Assembly: GCA_945889235.1 (NCBI GenBank)
Contig: CAMDBK010000111.1
Location: forward strand, 1 to 8,824
Source: Chitinophaga pinensis
Lineage (GTDB): Bacteria; Bacteroidota; Bacteroidia; SXHM01
Length of the DNA stretch: 8,824 nucleotides
Direction: 5' to 3'
The notes beneath the pieces are model-generated. The model saw only the letters and a program-made list of their open reading frames with translations. It made no database searches and was not told the DNA's origin. Both the position numbers and the translations under genes were made by a program. Shown here in pieces: positions 1 through 7,383 of this stretch (position 1 is the stretch's first letter; each line of letters begins with the position of its first letter).

Positions 1-1
1 A

Positions 2-841
2 GTGGTGGAAGATGAAAATGAATTTCCACTTGACAAAAATGATTTCAGTACAACTATCAACGGACAAAAAATAAAGTTTGACGCAGTGTTCAATGCCATC
101 CACGGTACACCTGGTGAGGACGGCAAACTGCAAGGTTATTTTGAATTACTGGGAATTCCGTATTCATCTTCCGGTGTGTTAGGTTCTTCGCTTACCTTCA
201 GCAAAGGCACGTGCAATGCGGTTATCAAAGCATGGGGCCTGGCAAATACTGCAAAAAACATTGTTTTAAGAAAAGGTGAAAAAGTAAACGATACAGAAAT
301 CATTTCCAGATTAGGGTTGCCTTGTTTTGTAAAACCAAATAACGGAGGAAGTAGTTTTGGAGCATCAAAAGTGAAAAGTGCAGACCAGCTAAAACCTGCA
401 TTAGACAAAGCATTTGAGCATGACCCCGAAGCCATTATTGAAGAATTTCTTCCCGGCACTGAAGTTACCTGCGGAGTATTTCGTTATGCCGGAAAAACAA
501 CAGTATTACCAATTACCGAGATAGTTCCTAAAAATGAATTCTTTGATTTTGAAGCCAAATACAAAGGTTTTTCAGAAGAAATAACTCCGGCAAGAATTTC
601 TAAAGAATTGACGGATGAAATTCAACGCATAACAGGAACTGTGTTTGATAAACTCGGACTGAAAGGCATGGCACGCATTGATTTCATAATAAAAGACAAT
701 ATACCTCACCTGGTGGAAGTCAATACCACACCGGGATTAAGTGAAGAAAGCATTGTCCCGCAACAGGCACGTGCAGTTGGTATTTCGCTTACAGACTTAT
801 TCGGAATGATGATTGAAGAAAGTCTCAAATCTAATATCTAA
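2..841 (+). CDS. ddl: D-alanine--D-alanine ligase, 5'-truncated by window edge
   Basis: This ATP-grasp ligase joins two D-alanines using ATP, making the dipeptide end of the peptidoglycan precursor in the cytoplasm. Counting residues from base 2, the conserved HGTPGEDG is at 34-41 and the ATP-binding glycine-rich loop KPNNGGSSFG at 111-120. The EE pair contacting adenine is at 147-148, RIDF with a metal-ligand Asp is at 225-228, and the closing E-V-N-T-T-P-G metal/substrate motif is at 239-245. The reading frame is open to the left edge. Family members are usually about 320-335 residues, so roughly 50 N-terminal residues are missing; the GTG at base 2 is not the true start. The final residues SLKSNI and the stop lie inside a heptanucleotide repeat array, so the tail is probably not conserved. 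The EVE gene follows after 18 nt. The family call is very secure; nothing in the visible catalytic core looks damaged. Confidence 0.96.
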   Translation: MVEDENEFPLDKNDFSTTINGQKIKFDAVFNAIHGTPGEDGKLQGYFELLGIPYSSSGVLGSSLTFSKGTCNAVIKAWGLANTAKNIVLRKGEKVNDTEIISRLGLPCFVKPNNGGSSFGASKVKSADQLKPALDKAFEHDPEAIIEEFLPGTEVTCGVFRYAGKTTVLPITEIVPKNEFFDFEAKYKGFSEEITPARISKELTDEIQRITGTVFDKLGLKGMARIDFIIKDNIPHLVEVNTTPGLSEESIVPQQARAVGISLTDLFGMMIEESLKSNI

Positions 842-857
842 CGTCTCACATCTTAAA
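823..857 (+). repeat. Degenerate heptanucleotide tandem repeat, five units
   Basis: Five consecutive 7-bp units start with TCT and are A-rich after it: TCTCAAA, TCTAATA, TCTAACG, TCTCACA, TCTTAAA. The first two and a half units encode the C-terminus and stop codon of Ddl. The rest fill the short gap and end 2 nt before the ATG of the EVE gene. All five share TCT at positions 1-3 and A at position 5. The periodicity is visible directly. Any function (spacer, translation initiation region, slippage-prone tract) is inference. Confidence 0.7.
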
Positions 858-859
858 TT

Positions 860-1264
860 ATGAATTACTGGCTTGTAAAATCCGAACCCACCGCCTACTC
901 ATGGCAAGAACTTTTGAAAGATGGTTCTACCGTTTGGACAGGTGTCCGCAATTACGCTGCCCGCTTGCACCTTCGCGCCATGAAAAAAGGCGACCACGTT
1001 TTCTTTTACCATAGCAATGAAGGCAAAGAAATTGTTGGACTTACTAAAGTTATAAAAGAATTTTACCCTGACCCCACTGCACCCGGTGAAGACTGGAGTG
1101 TTGTACAACTTGCACCTGCTAAAACCTTTAAGAAAACTGTAACTCTTGCTCAGATAAAAACAGAAAAACGCCTGAAAAATATGTGGCTGGTAAAACAGGG
1201 AAGACTTTCGGTAATGCCGGTTACAGAAGATGAATATGAGTGTATCCTTAGTCTGAGCAAATAA
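860..1264 (+). CDS. EVE domain-containing protein (THYN1-like)
   Basis: This 134-residue protein consists almost entirely of one EVE domain, a PUA/YTH-like fold thought to bind modified bases in DNA or RNA. The N-terminal YWLVKSEP (3-10) and Y-S-W, then WTGVRNYAAR (26-35) and the KKGDHVFFYHS segment (42-52), are typical of the family. So are the MWLVKQGRLSVMPV stretch and the tyrosine near the end. Stand-alone EVE proteins of about 135-155 residues are common in bacteria, and the human relative is THYN1. The biological role is not established; EVE domains fused to restriction or helicase domains act in defence, but nothing here suggests such a partner. The start lies 18 nt after the ddl stop, directly behind the heptamer array, and no Shine-Dalgarno is visible. 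The receptor gene follows after 34 nt. Confidence 0.93.
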   Translation: MNYWLVKSEPTAYSWQELLKDGSTVWTGVRNYAARLHLRAMKKGDHVFFYHSNEGKEIVGLTKVIKEFYPDPTAPGEDWSVVQLAPAKTFKKTVTLAQIKTEKRLKNMWLVKQGRLSVMPVTEDEYECILSLSK

Positions 1265-1298
1265 AACTTATCTTCGCCCGCTCAAATTAAATTTCAGA

Positions 1299-3614
1299 AT
1301 GAGGAATTCAATAAAATTTTTGTTGATCTTGCTTTTAATCAGTTCAGGAGCATTCGCTCAAACCGGAACTGTGCGTGGCTTTGTTTATGAGAAGGCATCG
1401 GGCGAACCGGTAATTTTTACCAATGTTTTTCTTAAAGGTACTTCCATTGGTACTTCTACTGATGTAAACGGTTTTTACCAGATTATGAAAGTTCCTGCCG
1501 GCACCTACAAACTTGCCGTTTCTGGTATGGGTTATGATTCCCTTTTTAAAGACATTACTGTAAAAGCAAACGAAATAACTACCGAGAAATTACACGTTGA
1601 GAAAGCAGCAGTTAAATTAAACACCGTTGATATTTCTGCTGAAAAAGAAGAAAAACAAACCGAAGTAAAAATTTCAATTAATAAAATCACTCCACGTGAA
1701 ATGAAGATGGTTCCTTCCGTTGGTGGTGAGCCTGATTTTGCACAGGTTTTGCAAATTCAACCTGGAGTAATTTTTACCGGTGATCAGGGTGGGCAACTCT
1801 ACATTCGTGGAGGTTCGCCTGTTCAGAATAAAGTGCTTTTGGATGGAATGGTGATTTACAATCCCTTTCACAGCATTGGGTTGTTCTCAGTTTTTGATAC
1901 CGATATTATCCGCAATGCTGATGTTTATACAGGAGGTTTTACTGCCGAATATGGCGGACGTATTTCTTCCATCATGGATATCACTACCAAGAATGGAAAT
2001 AACAATCGTATATCAGGAAAAATTTCTGCCAGTCCTTTTGGTGCCAATGCAATTCTTGAAGGTCCGATTGTAAAGCCTAAAGAAGAAGGTGGCGGAGGAT
2101 TGTCATTTATTTTTTCAGGAAAAACCTCTTACCTGCAGCAATCATCAAAAGTTTTTTATCCATACATAAACAACAAAAACGGATTACCTTTTAACTACAC
2201 CGACTTATATGCAAAAATTTCTGCAACAGGTGGAAACGGCAGTAAATTCAATCTTTTTGGATTTAATTTTACTGACAATGTAAAGTACCAGGCGCTGTCA
2301 AGTTTAAAATGGAATCAATACGGAGTTGGAAGTAATTTTATTCTTGTTCCTGCCGGTTCAACCACACTTATTCAGGGAAATTTTGCCTATTCAAATTATA
2401 AAATTTCTTTGGGTGAGCAAGACCAGAAACCCCGTGAAAGCAGCATCAATGGCTTTAACCTTGGTTTGGCATTTGTTTATTACACAGGGAAAAATGAATT
2501 AAAATATGGTTTGGAAGTATTGGGATTCAAGACAGATTTTACTTTTTATAATTCAGCCGACCGAAAAATTGAACAGGTTGAAAACACTACAGAGTTTGCT
2601 GCTTACGTGAAATACCGAGCCAACATAGGCAAACTGGTGTTGGAACCAAGTTTCCGTTTCCAGTATTATGCATCGCTTTCTACTCCTTCGTTTGAGCCGA
2701 GACTTGGTGCTAAATACAATATCACCAAATGGCTCAGGATAAAATATGCAGGTGGTTTCTATTCGCAGAATTTGCTGAGCGCTAATTCCGACAGGGATGT
2801 GGTGAATTTATTTTACGGTTTTCTTTCGGGACCTGATAATCTACCCAAGCAATTTCAAGGAGAGGATGTGAAACACAAATTGCAGAAATCAATTCACAAC
2901 ATTGCAGGTTTTGAAGTGGATTTAACTAAACGCATCAGTTTAAATATTGAAGGATACATAAAACTTTTTACGCAATTGACCAACATCAACCGCGACAAAC
3001 TTTTTGATGATAATGCTGCAAATGCTGATGTTCCTGATGTTTTGAAGAAAGATTACATCATTGAAAAAGGAAAAGCAATGGGAATTGATTTTCTCTTGAA
3101 ATATGATTACAAGCGTTTCTATTTTTGGGGTGTTTATTCACTGGCAAAAAATACGCGTACCGATGAGTTGAGAACCTACGCACCGGTTTTTGACCGCAGA
3201 CATAATGTTAATGTTGTAGCAGCTTATAAATTGGGCAAGACATTGAGTTGGGAGATGAGTATTCGCTGGAATCTTGGTTCAGGATTTCCGTTTACCCAAA
3301 CACAGGGGTATTATCCTAATCTGAATTTCTCAGGAGGCATAACAACAAATTATACCACCGCAAATAATACAAATAATTCATCACTTGGAATTGTTTATGG
3401 CGCTATTAACACCGGCAGACTTTCCTACTATCACCGCTTTGACTTGTCGGTGAAGAAGACTGTTACATTCACTAAAAACACAACGCTTGAATTTAATCTC
3501 AGCGTTACAAATGTGTACAACCGCGAGAATGTATTTTATTTCGACAGGATAAAATATCAGCGCGTGAATCAGTTGCCAATTTTACCAAGTCTTGGTATTG
3601 CTTTCAGATTTTAG
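1299..3614 (+). CDS. TonB-dependent outer-membrane receptor with N-terminal carboxypeptidase-regulatory-like domain
   Basis: This predicted outer-membrane transporter would take up a substrate using proton-motive energy passed on by TonB; the substrate cannot be told from sequence. A signal peptide is clear: basic MRNSIK, then a Leu/Ile-rich core, then GAFA with likely cleavage before Q21. Residues 24-105 form a carboxypeptidase-regulatory-like beta-sandwich (GxVxxxxxGEPV, then G-T-S-T-D-V-N-G-F-Y). The plug domain covers about 125-235, with YIRGGSPVQNKVLLDGM (168-184) and GGFTAEYGGRISS (212-224). The rest alternates aromatic beta-strands and ends in Phe (GIAFRF), the usual outer-membrane barrel signature. 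At 771 residues it is shorter than SusC-type proteins, and no SusD partner is present, so a non-SusC receptor is the better call. Siderophore, cobalamin or peptide uptake are all possible. The methyltransferase starts 3 nt after the stop, suggesting co-transcription. Confidence 0.93.
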   Translation: MRNSIKFLLILLLISSGAFAQTGTVRGFVYEKASGEPVIFTNVFLKGTSIGTSTDVNGFYQIMKVPAGTYKLAVSGMGYDSLFKDITVKANEITTEKLHVEKAAVKLNTVDISAEKEEKQTEVKISINKITPREMKMVPSVGGEPDFAQVLQIQPGVIFTGDQGGQLYIRGGSPVQNKVLLDGMVIYNPFHSIGLFSVFDTDIIRNADVYTGGFTAEYGGRISSIMDITTKNGNNNRISGKISASPFGANAILEGPIVKPKEEGGGGLSFIFSGKTSYLQQSSKVFYPYINNKNGLPFNYTDLYAKISATGGNGSKFNLFGFNFTDNVKYQALSSLKWNQYGVGSNFILVPAGSTTLIQGNFAYSNYKISLGEQDQKPRESSINGFNLGLAFVYYTGKNELKYGLEVLGFKTDFTFYNSADRKIEQVENTTEFAAYVKYRANIGKLVLEPSFRFQYYASLSTPSFEPRLGAKYNITKWLRIKYAGGFYSQNLLSANSDRDVVNLFYGFLSGPDNLPKQFQGEDVKHKLQKSIHNIAGFEVDLTKRISLNIEGYIKLFTQLTNINRDKLFDDNAANADVPDVLKKDYIIEKGKAMGIDFLLKYDYKRFYFWGVYSLAKNTRTDELRTYAPVFDRRHNVNVVAAYKLGKTLSWEMSIRWNLGSGFPFTQTQGYYPNLNFSGGITTNYTTANNTNNSSLGIVYGAINTGRLSYYHRFDLSVKKTVTFTKNTTLEFNLSVTNVYNRENVFYFDRIKYQRVNQLPILPSLGIAFRF

Positions 3615-3617
3615 TTT

Positions 3618-4262
3618 ATGGATTTTCTGCCCGAAGAGATAGAACAATTTGTTGAGGCGCATACGCGTCATGAACCTGAAGTTCTGAAACAACTAAATCG
3701 AGAAACCTACGCGAAAGTGCTGATACCGCGTATGCTTTCAGGTCATGTGCAGGGACAGGTTTTGCGAATGTTCAGCCTTATGATTAAACCAAAAAAAATT
3801 CTTGAAATAGGCACGTTTACAGGCTATTCGGGAATTTGTCTTTCTGAAGGTTTGCAGGAAGGAGGTAAACTTATAACCATTGATGTGAATGCTGAACTGG
3901 AAGAAATGGTGAGAAGTTATTTCAAAAAAGCAGGAGTAGAAAATATAATTGATTACCGCATCGGAAACGCTTTGCAAATAATTCCTTCTTTGAATGAAAA
4001 ATTTGATTTGGTTTTTATTGATGCTGACAAAGAAAATTACTCGAACTACTACGATTTGGTTTTTGATAAAGTAAATACAGGTGGATACATTATTGCTGAT
4101 AATGTGCTCTGGAGCGGAAGAGTTACCGAGCCAAAAGACAAGATGGACAAGGATACCAGGGCTATTGTTGCCTACTCTGAAAAGGTTCATGCAGACAGCC
4201 GTGTAGAAAATGTTTTATTTCCTGTGCGTGATGGTTTGCTTGTTGCAAGAAAAATCATTTAA
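3618..4262 (+). CDS. Class I SAM-dependent O-methyltransferase (CCoAOMT-like)
   Basis: This soluble 214-residue enzyme is predicted to move a methyl group from S-adenosylmethionine to a hydroxyl, probably of a catechol-like substrate, with a divalent metal. The SAM-binding motif I ILEIGTFTGYSG is at 61-72 and the acidic strand-2 end TIDV at 87-90. FDLVFIDADKENY at 129-141 supplies metal ligand D135. IIADNVLWSGRV at 158-169 supplies D161 and N162, matching the Asp/Asp-Asn metal site of caffeoyl-CoA O-methyltransferases. Length fits the family (210-230). The ATG lies 3 nt after the receptor stop, so translational coupling is likely. Bacterial members are often annotated only as O-methyltransferase, and the substrate is unknown. 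No link between methylation and the receptor can be proven from sequence. Confidence 0.94.
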   Translation: MDFLPEEIEQFVEAHTRHEPEVLKQLNRETYAKVLIPRMLSGHVQGQVLRMFSLMIKPKKILEIGTFTGYSGICLSEGLQEGGKLITIDVNAELEEMVRSYFKKAGVENIIDYRIGNALQIIPSLNEKFDLVFIDADKENYSNYYDLVFDKVNTGGYIIADNVLWSGRVTEPKDKMDKDTRAIVAYSEKVHADSRVENVLFPVRDGLLVARKII

Positions 4263-4294
4263 TTTGTCCGCATCTAATTAATCCCGCCTATCGA

Positions 4295-4339
4295 AAATTT
4301 CTACTAAACACTTTGCCGAAAAAAGTTTTTTAGAAATTT
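4295..4339 (+). other. AT-rich inverted repeat upstream of the TTG start
   Basis: The arms AAATTTCTA (4295-4303) and TAGAAATTT (4331-4339) are perfectly complementary over 9 bp, with a 27-nt spacer. Inside the spacer a smaller pair, ACTTT/AAAGT (4310-4314 and 4322-4326), could fold as well. The right arm ends 4 nt before the TTG start of the first glycosyltransferase. It might be a leader hairpin or an operator. It is AT-only apart from one C/G pair per arm, so chance is a real alternative. Confidence 0.3.
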
Positions 4340-4343
4340 CTCC

Positions 4344-5486
4344 TTGAAGAAAATTATCGTTTCAGTAACCAACGACCTCAGCACCGACCAGCGAGTTGAC
4401 CGCGTTTGCAATACCTTGCAGAGAAATGGTTTTGAGGTGTTGCTGGTAGGCAGGGAACTGAAGAACAGCAAAGCTTTACACCTGCGCGCGTATCAAACTC
4501 ATCGCATGAAATTGTGGTTTGAGAAAGGCTTTCTTTTTTATGCTTCATTCAATATCAGTTTGTTTTTTTTCTTACTATTTGCAAAAGCAGATGTTCTGTT
4601 GGCAAATGATTTAGATACCCTTCCTGCCAATTTTATTTGCTCAAAAATAAAATCTCAAACTTTGGTTTATGACAGTCACGAATACTTTACAGGTGTTCCT
4701 GAAATTCAAGACCGAGTGTTTGTTAAAAAAACATGGAAAGCAATTGAGCGTTTTATTTTGCCCAAAATCAAATACGCATATACTGTTAATGAATCCATTG
4801 CTAAACTTTATAAAGATGAATACAGCATTGACTTCGGAGTTGTAAGAAATATTCCGCTGAAAAGAAGCGGAGTAAAAACTAAAACCCGCAAAGAACTTGG
4901 TTTACCTGAGGATAAAAAAATAATAGTGTTGCAAGGTTCAGGAATAAATGTAGACAGGGGAGGAGAGGAAGCTGTTCAGGCAATGGAGTTTTTAGACAAT
5001 GCAGTTTTATTGATTATTGGAAGCGGAGATGTGATTGATGATTTGAAAAAAATGAGCAACAAACCTGAAATAAAAAATAAAATAATTTTCAAAGGCAAAC
5101 TTCCATACGCTGAAATGCTTGAATTTACTGCCAATGCCAATGTGGGAATTTCATTTGATAAAGACACCAACATCAATTACCGTTTCAGTTTGCCGAACAA
5201 AATTTTCGACTATATACAATGCGGAGTTCCGGTTCTTGCTTCACGTTTGCCTGAAATTGAAAAGGTGATAACAACTTATCATGTCGGTGGTTTTATTGAA
5301 ATGCATGAACCTAAACATATTGCTGCAAAATTGAATGAAATGCTTTCTGATAGTCAGAAACAATCAGAGTGGAAAAAGAATTGTGCGGAAGCCGCAACAG
5401 TTCTGAATTGGGAGAACGAGGAGAAGGAATTAATTAAAATATATAACCAAGTTCTCTCCCCTTTGGGGAGAGTTAGAGAGGGGTGA
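4344..5486 (+). CDS. GT-B glycosyltransferase, family 4-like (TTG start)
   Basis: This predicted cytoplasmic or membrane-associated glycosyltransferase of 380 residues uses a nucleotide-sugar donor, likely for surface polysaccharide or glycolipid assembly. The N-terminal domain begins KKIIVSVTNDLSTDQRV (2-18), with VLLANDLDTLP (84-94) and VYDSHEYFTGVPE (108-120), typical of a GT4-like acceptor domain. Residues 63-80 are hydrophobic and aromatic and could touch the membrane. The C-terminal donor domain has IIVLQGSG (193-200), LLIIGSG (222-228), and NVGIS...SLPNKIFDYIQCGVPVLAS (266-300), which carries the donor-site region. The start is TTG: the frame is closed by TAA at 4305-4307 and has no ATG or GTG before it, and the family N-terminus begins right there. 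The last nine residues, SPLGRVREG, come from a palindromic repeat. Its stop abuts the next glycosyltransferase gene. Donor and acceptor are unknown. Confidence 0.9.
   Translation: MKKIIVSVTNDLSTDQRVDRVCNTLQRNGFEVLLVGRELKNSKALHLRAYQTHRMKLWFEKGFLFYASFNISLFFFLLFAKADVLLANDLDTLPANFICSKIKSQTLVYDSHEYFTGVPEIQDRVFVKKTWKAIERFILPKIKYAYTVNESIAKLYKDEYSIDFGVVRNIPLKRSGVKTKTRKELGLPEDKKIIVLQGSGINVDRGGEEAVQAMEFLDNAVLLIIGSGDVIDDLKKMSNKPEIKNKIIFKGKLPYAEMLEFTANANVGISFDKDTNINYRFSLPNKIFDYIQCGVPVLASRLPEIEKVITTYHVGGFIEMHEPKHIAAKLNEMLSDSQKQSEWKKNCAEAATVLNWENEEKELIKIYNQVLSPLGRVREG
5454..5483 (+). repeat. Palindromic intergenic-type repeat forming the 3' end of the first glycosyltransferase gene
   Basis: CTCTCCCC (5454-5461), loop TTT, GGGGAGAG (5465-5472) is a perfect 8-bp stem, followed by TTA and GAGAGGGG (5476-5483). 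The block is much more G/C- and purine/pyrimidine-segregated than the surrounding AT-rich coding sequence. It encodes the tail SPLGRVREG, after which TGA (5484-5486) follows. From memory, near-identical CTCTCCCC...GGGGAGAG elements recur in many copies between genes in Bacteroidota and some other phyla; that cannot be tested here. There is no T-tract, so it is not an intrinsic terminator. The GAGAGG part may serve as ribosome-binding site for the next gene. Confidence 0.65.
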
Positions 5487-5488
5487 CC

Positions 5489-6631
5489 ATGGCTGAAAAA
5501 CATTTACATATCGTATCATTTGATATTCCACTGCCTGCAAATTATGGCGGTGCAATTGATGTTTTTTATAAACTGAAAGCCTTTGCAAGTGAAGGTGTTA
5601 AAATTCATTTGCATTGTTACGAGTATGGAAGAAAGCCAGTAAAAGAATTAGAAGATTATTGTGTTACTGTAAACTATTATAAACGCAAAACAACGCGCCA
5701 GCGCTTACTGAGCATAAAGCCATACATAGTGGTTACGCGCAATTCTGACGAACTGATTGAAAATTTATTGAAAGACAATCACCCGATTTTGTTTGAAGGC
5801 CTGCACTGTTGTTATTACTTAGACGATAAGCGCCTTGCAGGAAGAACCAAAATTGTGCGCACTCACAATATTGAACATGATTATTATTTAAATCTTGCGC
5901 GTGTTGAGAGAGATGTTTTTAAAAAATATTATTTCTATAACGAGTCATACAAATTGCAGCGTTTTGAAAAAGTATTGAATCATGCTAATGGTGTGGCTTC
6001 CATTTCAAAAAATGATGCAGATTATTTTTCACAGAAATACAGGAATGTTTTTCATATAAGTGCTTTTCACCCGAATGAGAAAGTTGAAATAAAATCGGGG
6101 AAAGGCGAATTTGTCTTGTATCACGGAAGCCTTGAAGTGGGCGAAAACAATGAAGCAGCACTGTTTCTGGTCAATCAGGTTTTTGGTGATTTAAAAATAC
6201 CATTTGTAATTGCAGGAAATAAACCATCAAAGGAGTTGAAAGAGGCTGTTTCAAAATACAAACACATAGCTCTTAAAAGTGATATTGAAACCGATGAGAT
6301 TTACCAACTGATTGCAGATGCTCAAATAAATATTCTGCCTACGTTTCAGTCAACCGGAATTAAATTAAAACTGCTGGCTGCGCTTTACAGCGGAAGACAT
6401 TGTGTTGTTAATTCGTTTATGGTTGAAAACACAGGGCTGGAAGAAATTTGTACGGTTGCCAATACTTCAGAAGAAATGCAGGCAACTGTGAAGAAATTAT
6501 TTGAAACTCAATTCACGGAAAACGAAATTGAAAAAAGAAAGAAAATTCTTTTGAGTGGGTTTGGAAACCGCGAAAATATTTTGAAACTTATTAAGGTTAT
6601 CTATCTTCCTCAACCTGTTGCTGCGGGTTGA
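5489..6631 (+). CDS. GT-B glycosyltransferase, second of a pair
   Basis: This predicted glycosyltransferase is 380 residues from the ATG at 5489. A GTG at 5483 would add two residues and overlap the upstream TGA. I prefer the ATG because GAGAGG sits about 7 nt before it and the family N-terminus (HLHIVSFDIPLPANYGGAID) starts just after. The N-terminal domain has the glycine pair in NYGG, an EGLHCCYYL segment and RTHNIEHDYY (about 124-133). The C-terminal domain has VLYHGSLEVGENNEAA (209-224), FVIAGN and ILPTFQSTGIKLKLLAALYSGRHCVV, the last being the usual donor-binding helix region. The gene follows its upstream partner by 2 nt, so the two are almost surely co-transcribed and probably work on the same glycan. 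Its 3' end overlaps ftsE on the other strand by 35 bp. Sugar specificity cannot be assigned. Confidence 0.88.
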   Translation: MAEKHLHIVSFDIPLPANYGGAIDVFYKLKAFASEGVKIHLHCYEYGRKPVKELEDYCVTVNYYKRKTTRQRLLSIKPYIVVTRNSDELIENLLKDNHPILFEGLHCCYYLDDKRLAGRTKIVRTHNIEHDYYLNLARVERDVFKKYYFYNESYKLQRFEKVLNHANGVASISKNDADYFSQKYRNVFHISAFHPNEKVEIKSGKGEFVLYHGSLEVGENNEAALFLVNQVFGDLKIPFVIAGNKPSKELKEAVSKYKHIALKSDIETDEIYQLIADAQINILPTFQSTGIKLKLLAALYSGRHCVVNSFMVENTGLEEICTVANTSEEMQATVKKLFETQFTENEIEKRKKILLSGFGNRENILKLIKVIYLPQPVAAG

Positions 6632-7325
6632 TTTGCTGGCGTTGCGGCATTTCAATAATAATACCGTGCTCACATTTTAAAGTCCTTGCTGAAAAACGTT
6701 TAAAAAACGAATAATTATGAGTTGCCATAATTACTGTTTTTCCGTTTTTACTTATTTCAATCATCAGTTGTAAAATTCCCAAAGATGTGTCGGGGTCAAG
6801 GTTTCCGGTTGGCTCATCAGCAAGAATTAAATCAGGATCGTTTACCAAAGCACGCGCAATGGAAACACGTTGCTGTTCACCGCCCGAAAGCTGATGAGTC
6901 ATTTTACTTCCTCTTCCTGAAAGTCCGGTACGTTCCAGCACTTCTTTAATCTTCTGGTCAATTTTAGATTTGTCATCCCAGCCTGTAGCGCGCATCACAA
7001 ATACAAGATTATCGTGCACATTCCTGTCAGAAAGCAGTTGAAAATCCTGAAATACAATCCCAAGTTTTCTGCGCAGAAACGGAATTTCATTTTCTGTAAT
7101 TTTTTCAAGCTGATAACCGGCAACAGTTGCATCGCCTTTCAGCAAAGGAAGGTCGGCATACAGCGTTCGCATAAAACTGCTCTTACCGCTGCCTGTGCGC
7201 CCAATCAGATAAACAAACTCGCCTTTATTTATTGTAAGTGAAATATCACTCAGCACTAAATTATTTCGCTGGAAAACAGAAACATTTGAGAGTTCAATAA
7301 TGGGTTCCTGCTTGTGTTCGGTCAT
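6597..7325 (-). CDS. ftsE: ABC transporter ATP-binding protein, FtsE-like cell division ATPase
   Basis: This cytoplasmic ATPase of 242 residues has all catalytic motifs in order: Walker A GRTGSGKSS (42-50), Q-loop Q93 in VFQDFQLL, signature LSGGEQQR (146-153), Walker B LILADEPTG (166-174) with D170/E171, D-loop NLDP (175-178) and switch His203. The stretch VYLIGRTGSGKSSFMRTLY and the LLKG and LRRKLGIVFQDFQLL segments are typical of FtsE, which pairs with the membrane protein FtsX to control cell-wall hydrolases at the division site. No ftsX is in the window, which may be normal if it lies elsewhere. A LolD- or MacB-type exporter ATPase is the main alternative. The C-terminal tail from about 227 is Gln-rich and is encoded partly by the 35-bp overlap with the convergent glycosyltransferase. 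A purine-rich AGAAAGAAG precedes the ATG. Confidence 0.88.
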   Translation of the reverse strand: MTEHKQEPIIELSNVSVFQRNNLVLSDISLTINKGEFVYLIGRTGSGKSSFMRTLYADLPLLKGDATVAGYQLEKITENEIPFLRRKLGIVFQDFQLLSDRNVHDNLVFVMRATGWDDKSKIDQKIKEVLERTGLSGRGSKMTHQLSGGEQQRVSIARALVNDPDLILADEPTGNLDPDTSLGILQLMIEISKNGKTVIMATHNYSFFKRFSARTLKCEHGIIIEMPQRQQINPQQQVEEDR

Positions 7326-7347
7326 GGTTTTCTTCTTTCTAAAGCGT

Positions 7348-7355
7348 CAAAAATA
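7348..7355 (-). promoter_or_regulatory. Bacteroidota-type -7 element upstream of ftsE
   Basis: On the minus strand this reads TATTTTTG, an exact match to the Bacteroidota -7 consensus TAnnTTTG. It lies 22 nt before the ftsE ATG, giving a short leader. No clear TTG -33 element is seen at the usual distance, so the call rests on one element in AT-rich DNA. It would let ftsE be transcribed independently of the upstream toxin-antitoxin genes. Confidence 0.45.
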
Positions 7356-7383
7356 ATAATAAGAGAGGACGAATTTCCATTAC

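Noticed and set aside
136..459. 107-codon open frame on the minus strand inside ddl
   Set aside because: Antisense shadow of a conserved ATP-grasp coding region with no recognisable motif.
3738..4190. 150-codon open frame on the minus strand inside the O-methyltransferase gene
   Set aside because: It lies wholly within a gene with clear motifs, has a low-complexity Phe/Ile/Asn-rich composition, and resembles no family.
4559..4570. Run of eight T residues in the first glycosyltransferase gene as a frameshift or phase-variation site
   Set aside because: The frame reads straight through into conserved family motifs, and T-runs encoding Phe are expected in an AT-rich hydrophobic segment.
5454..5472. 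The 8-bp C/G hairpin as an intrinsic terminator between the two glycosyltransferase genes
   Set aside because: No T-tract follows, it lies within the coding sequence, and the next gene starts a few bases later.
6611..6630. CAACC...GGTTG pairing as a bidirectional terminator at the convergent gene ends
   Set aside because: Only 5 bp of stem with a 10-nt loop and no T-run on either side.
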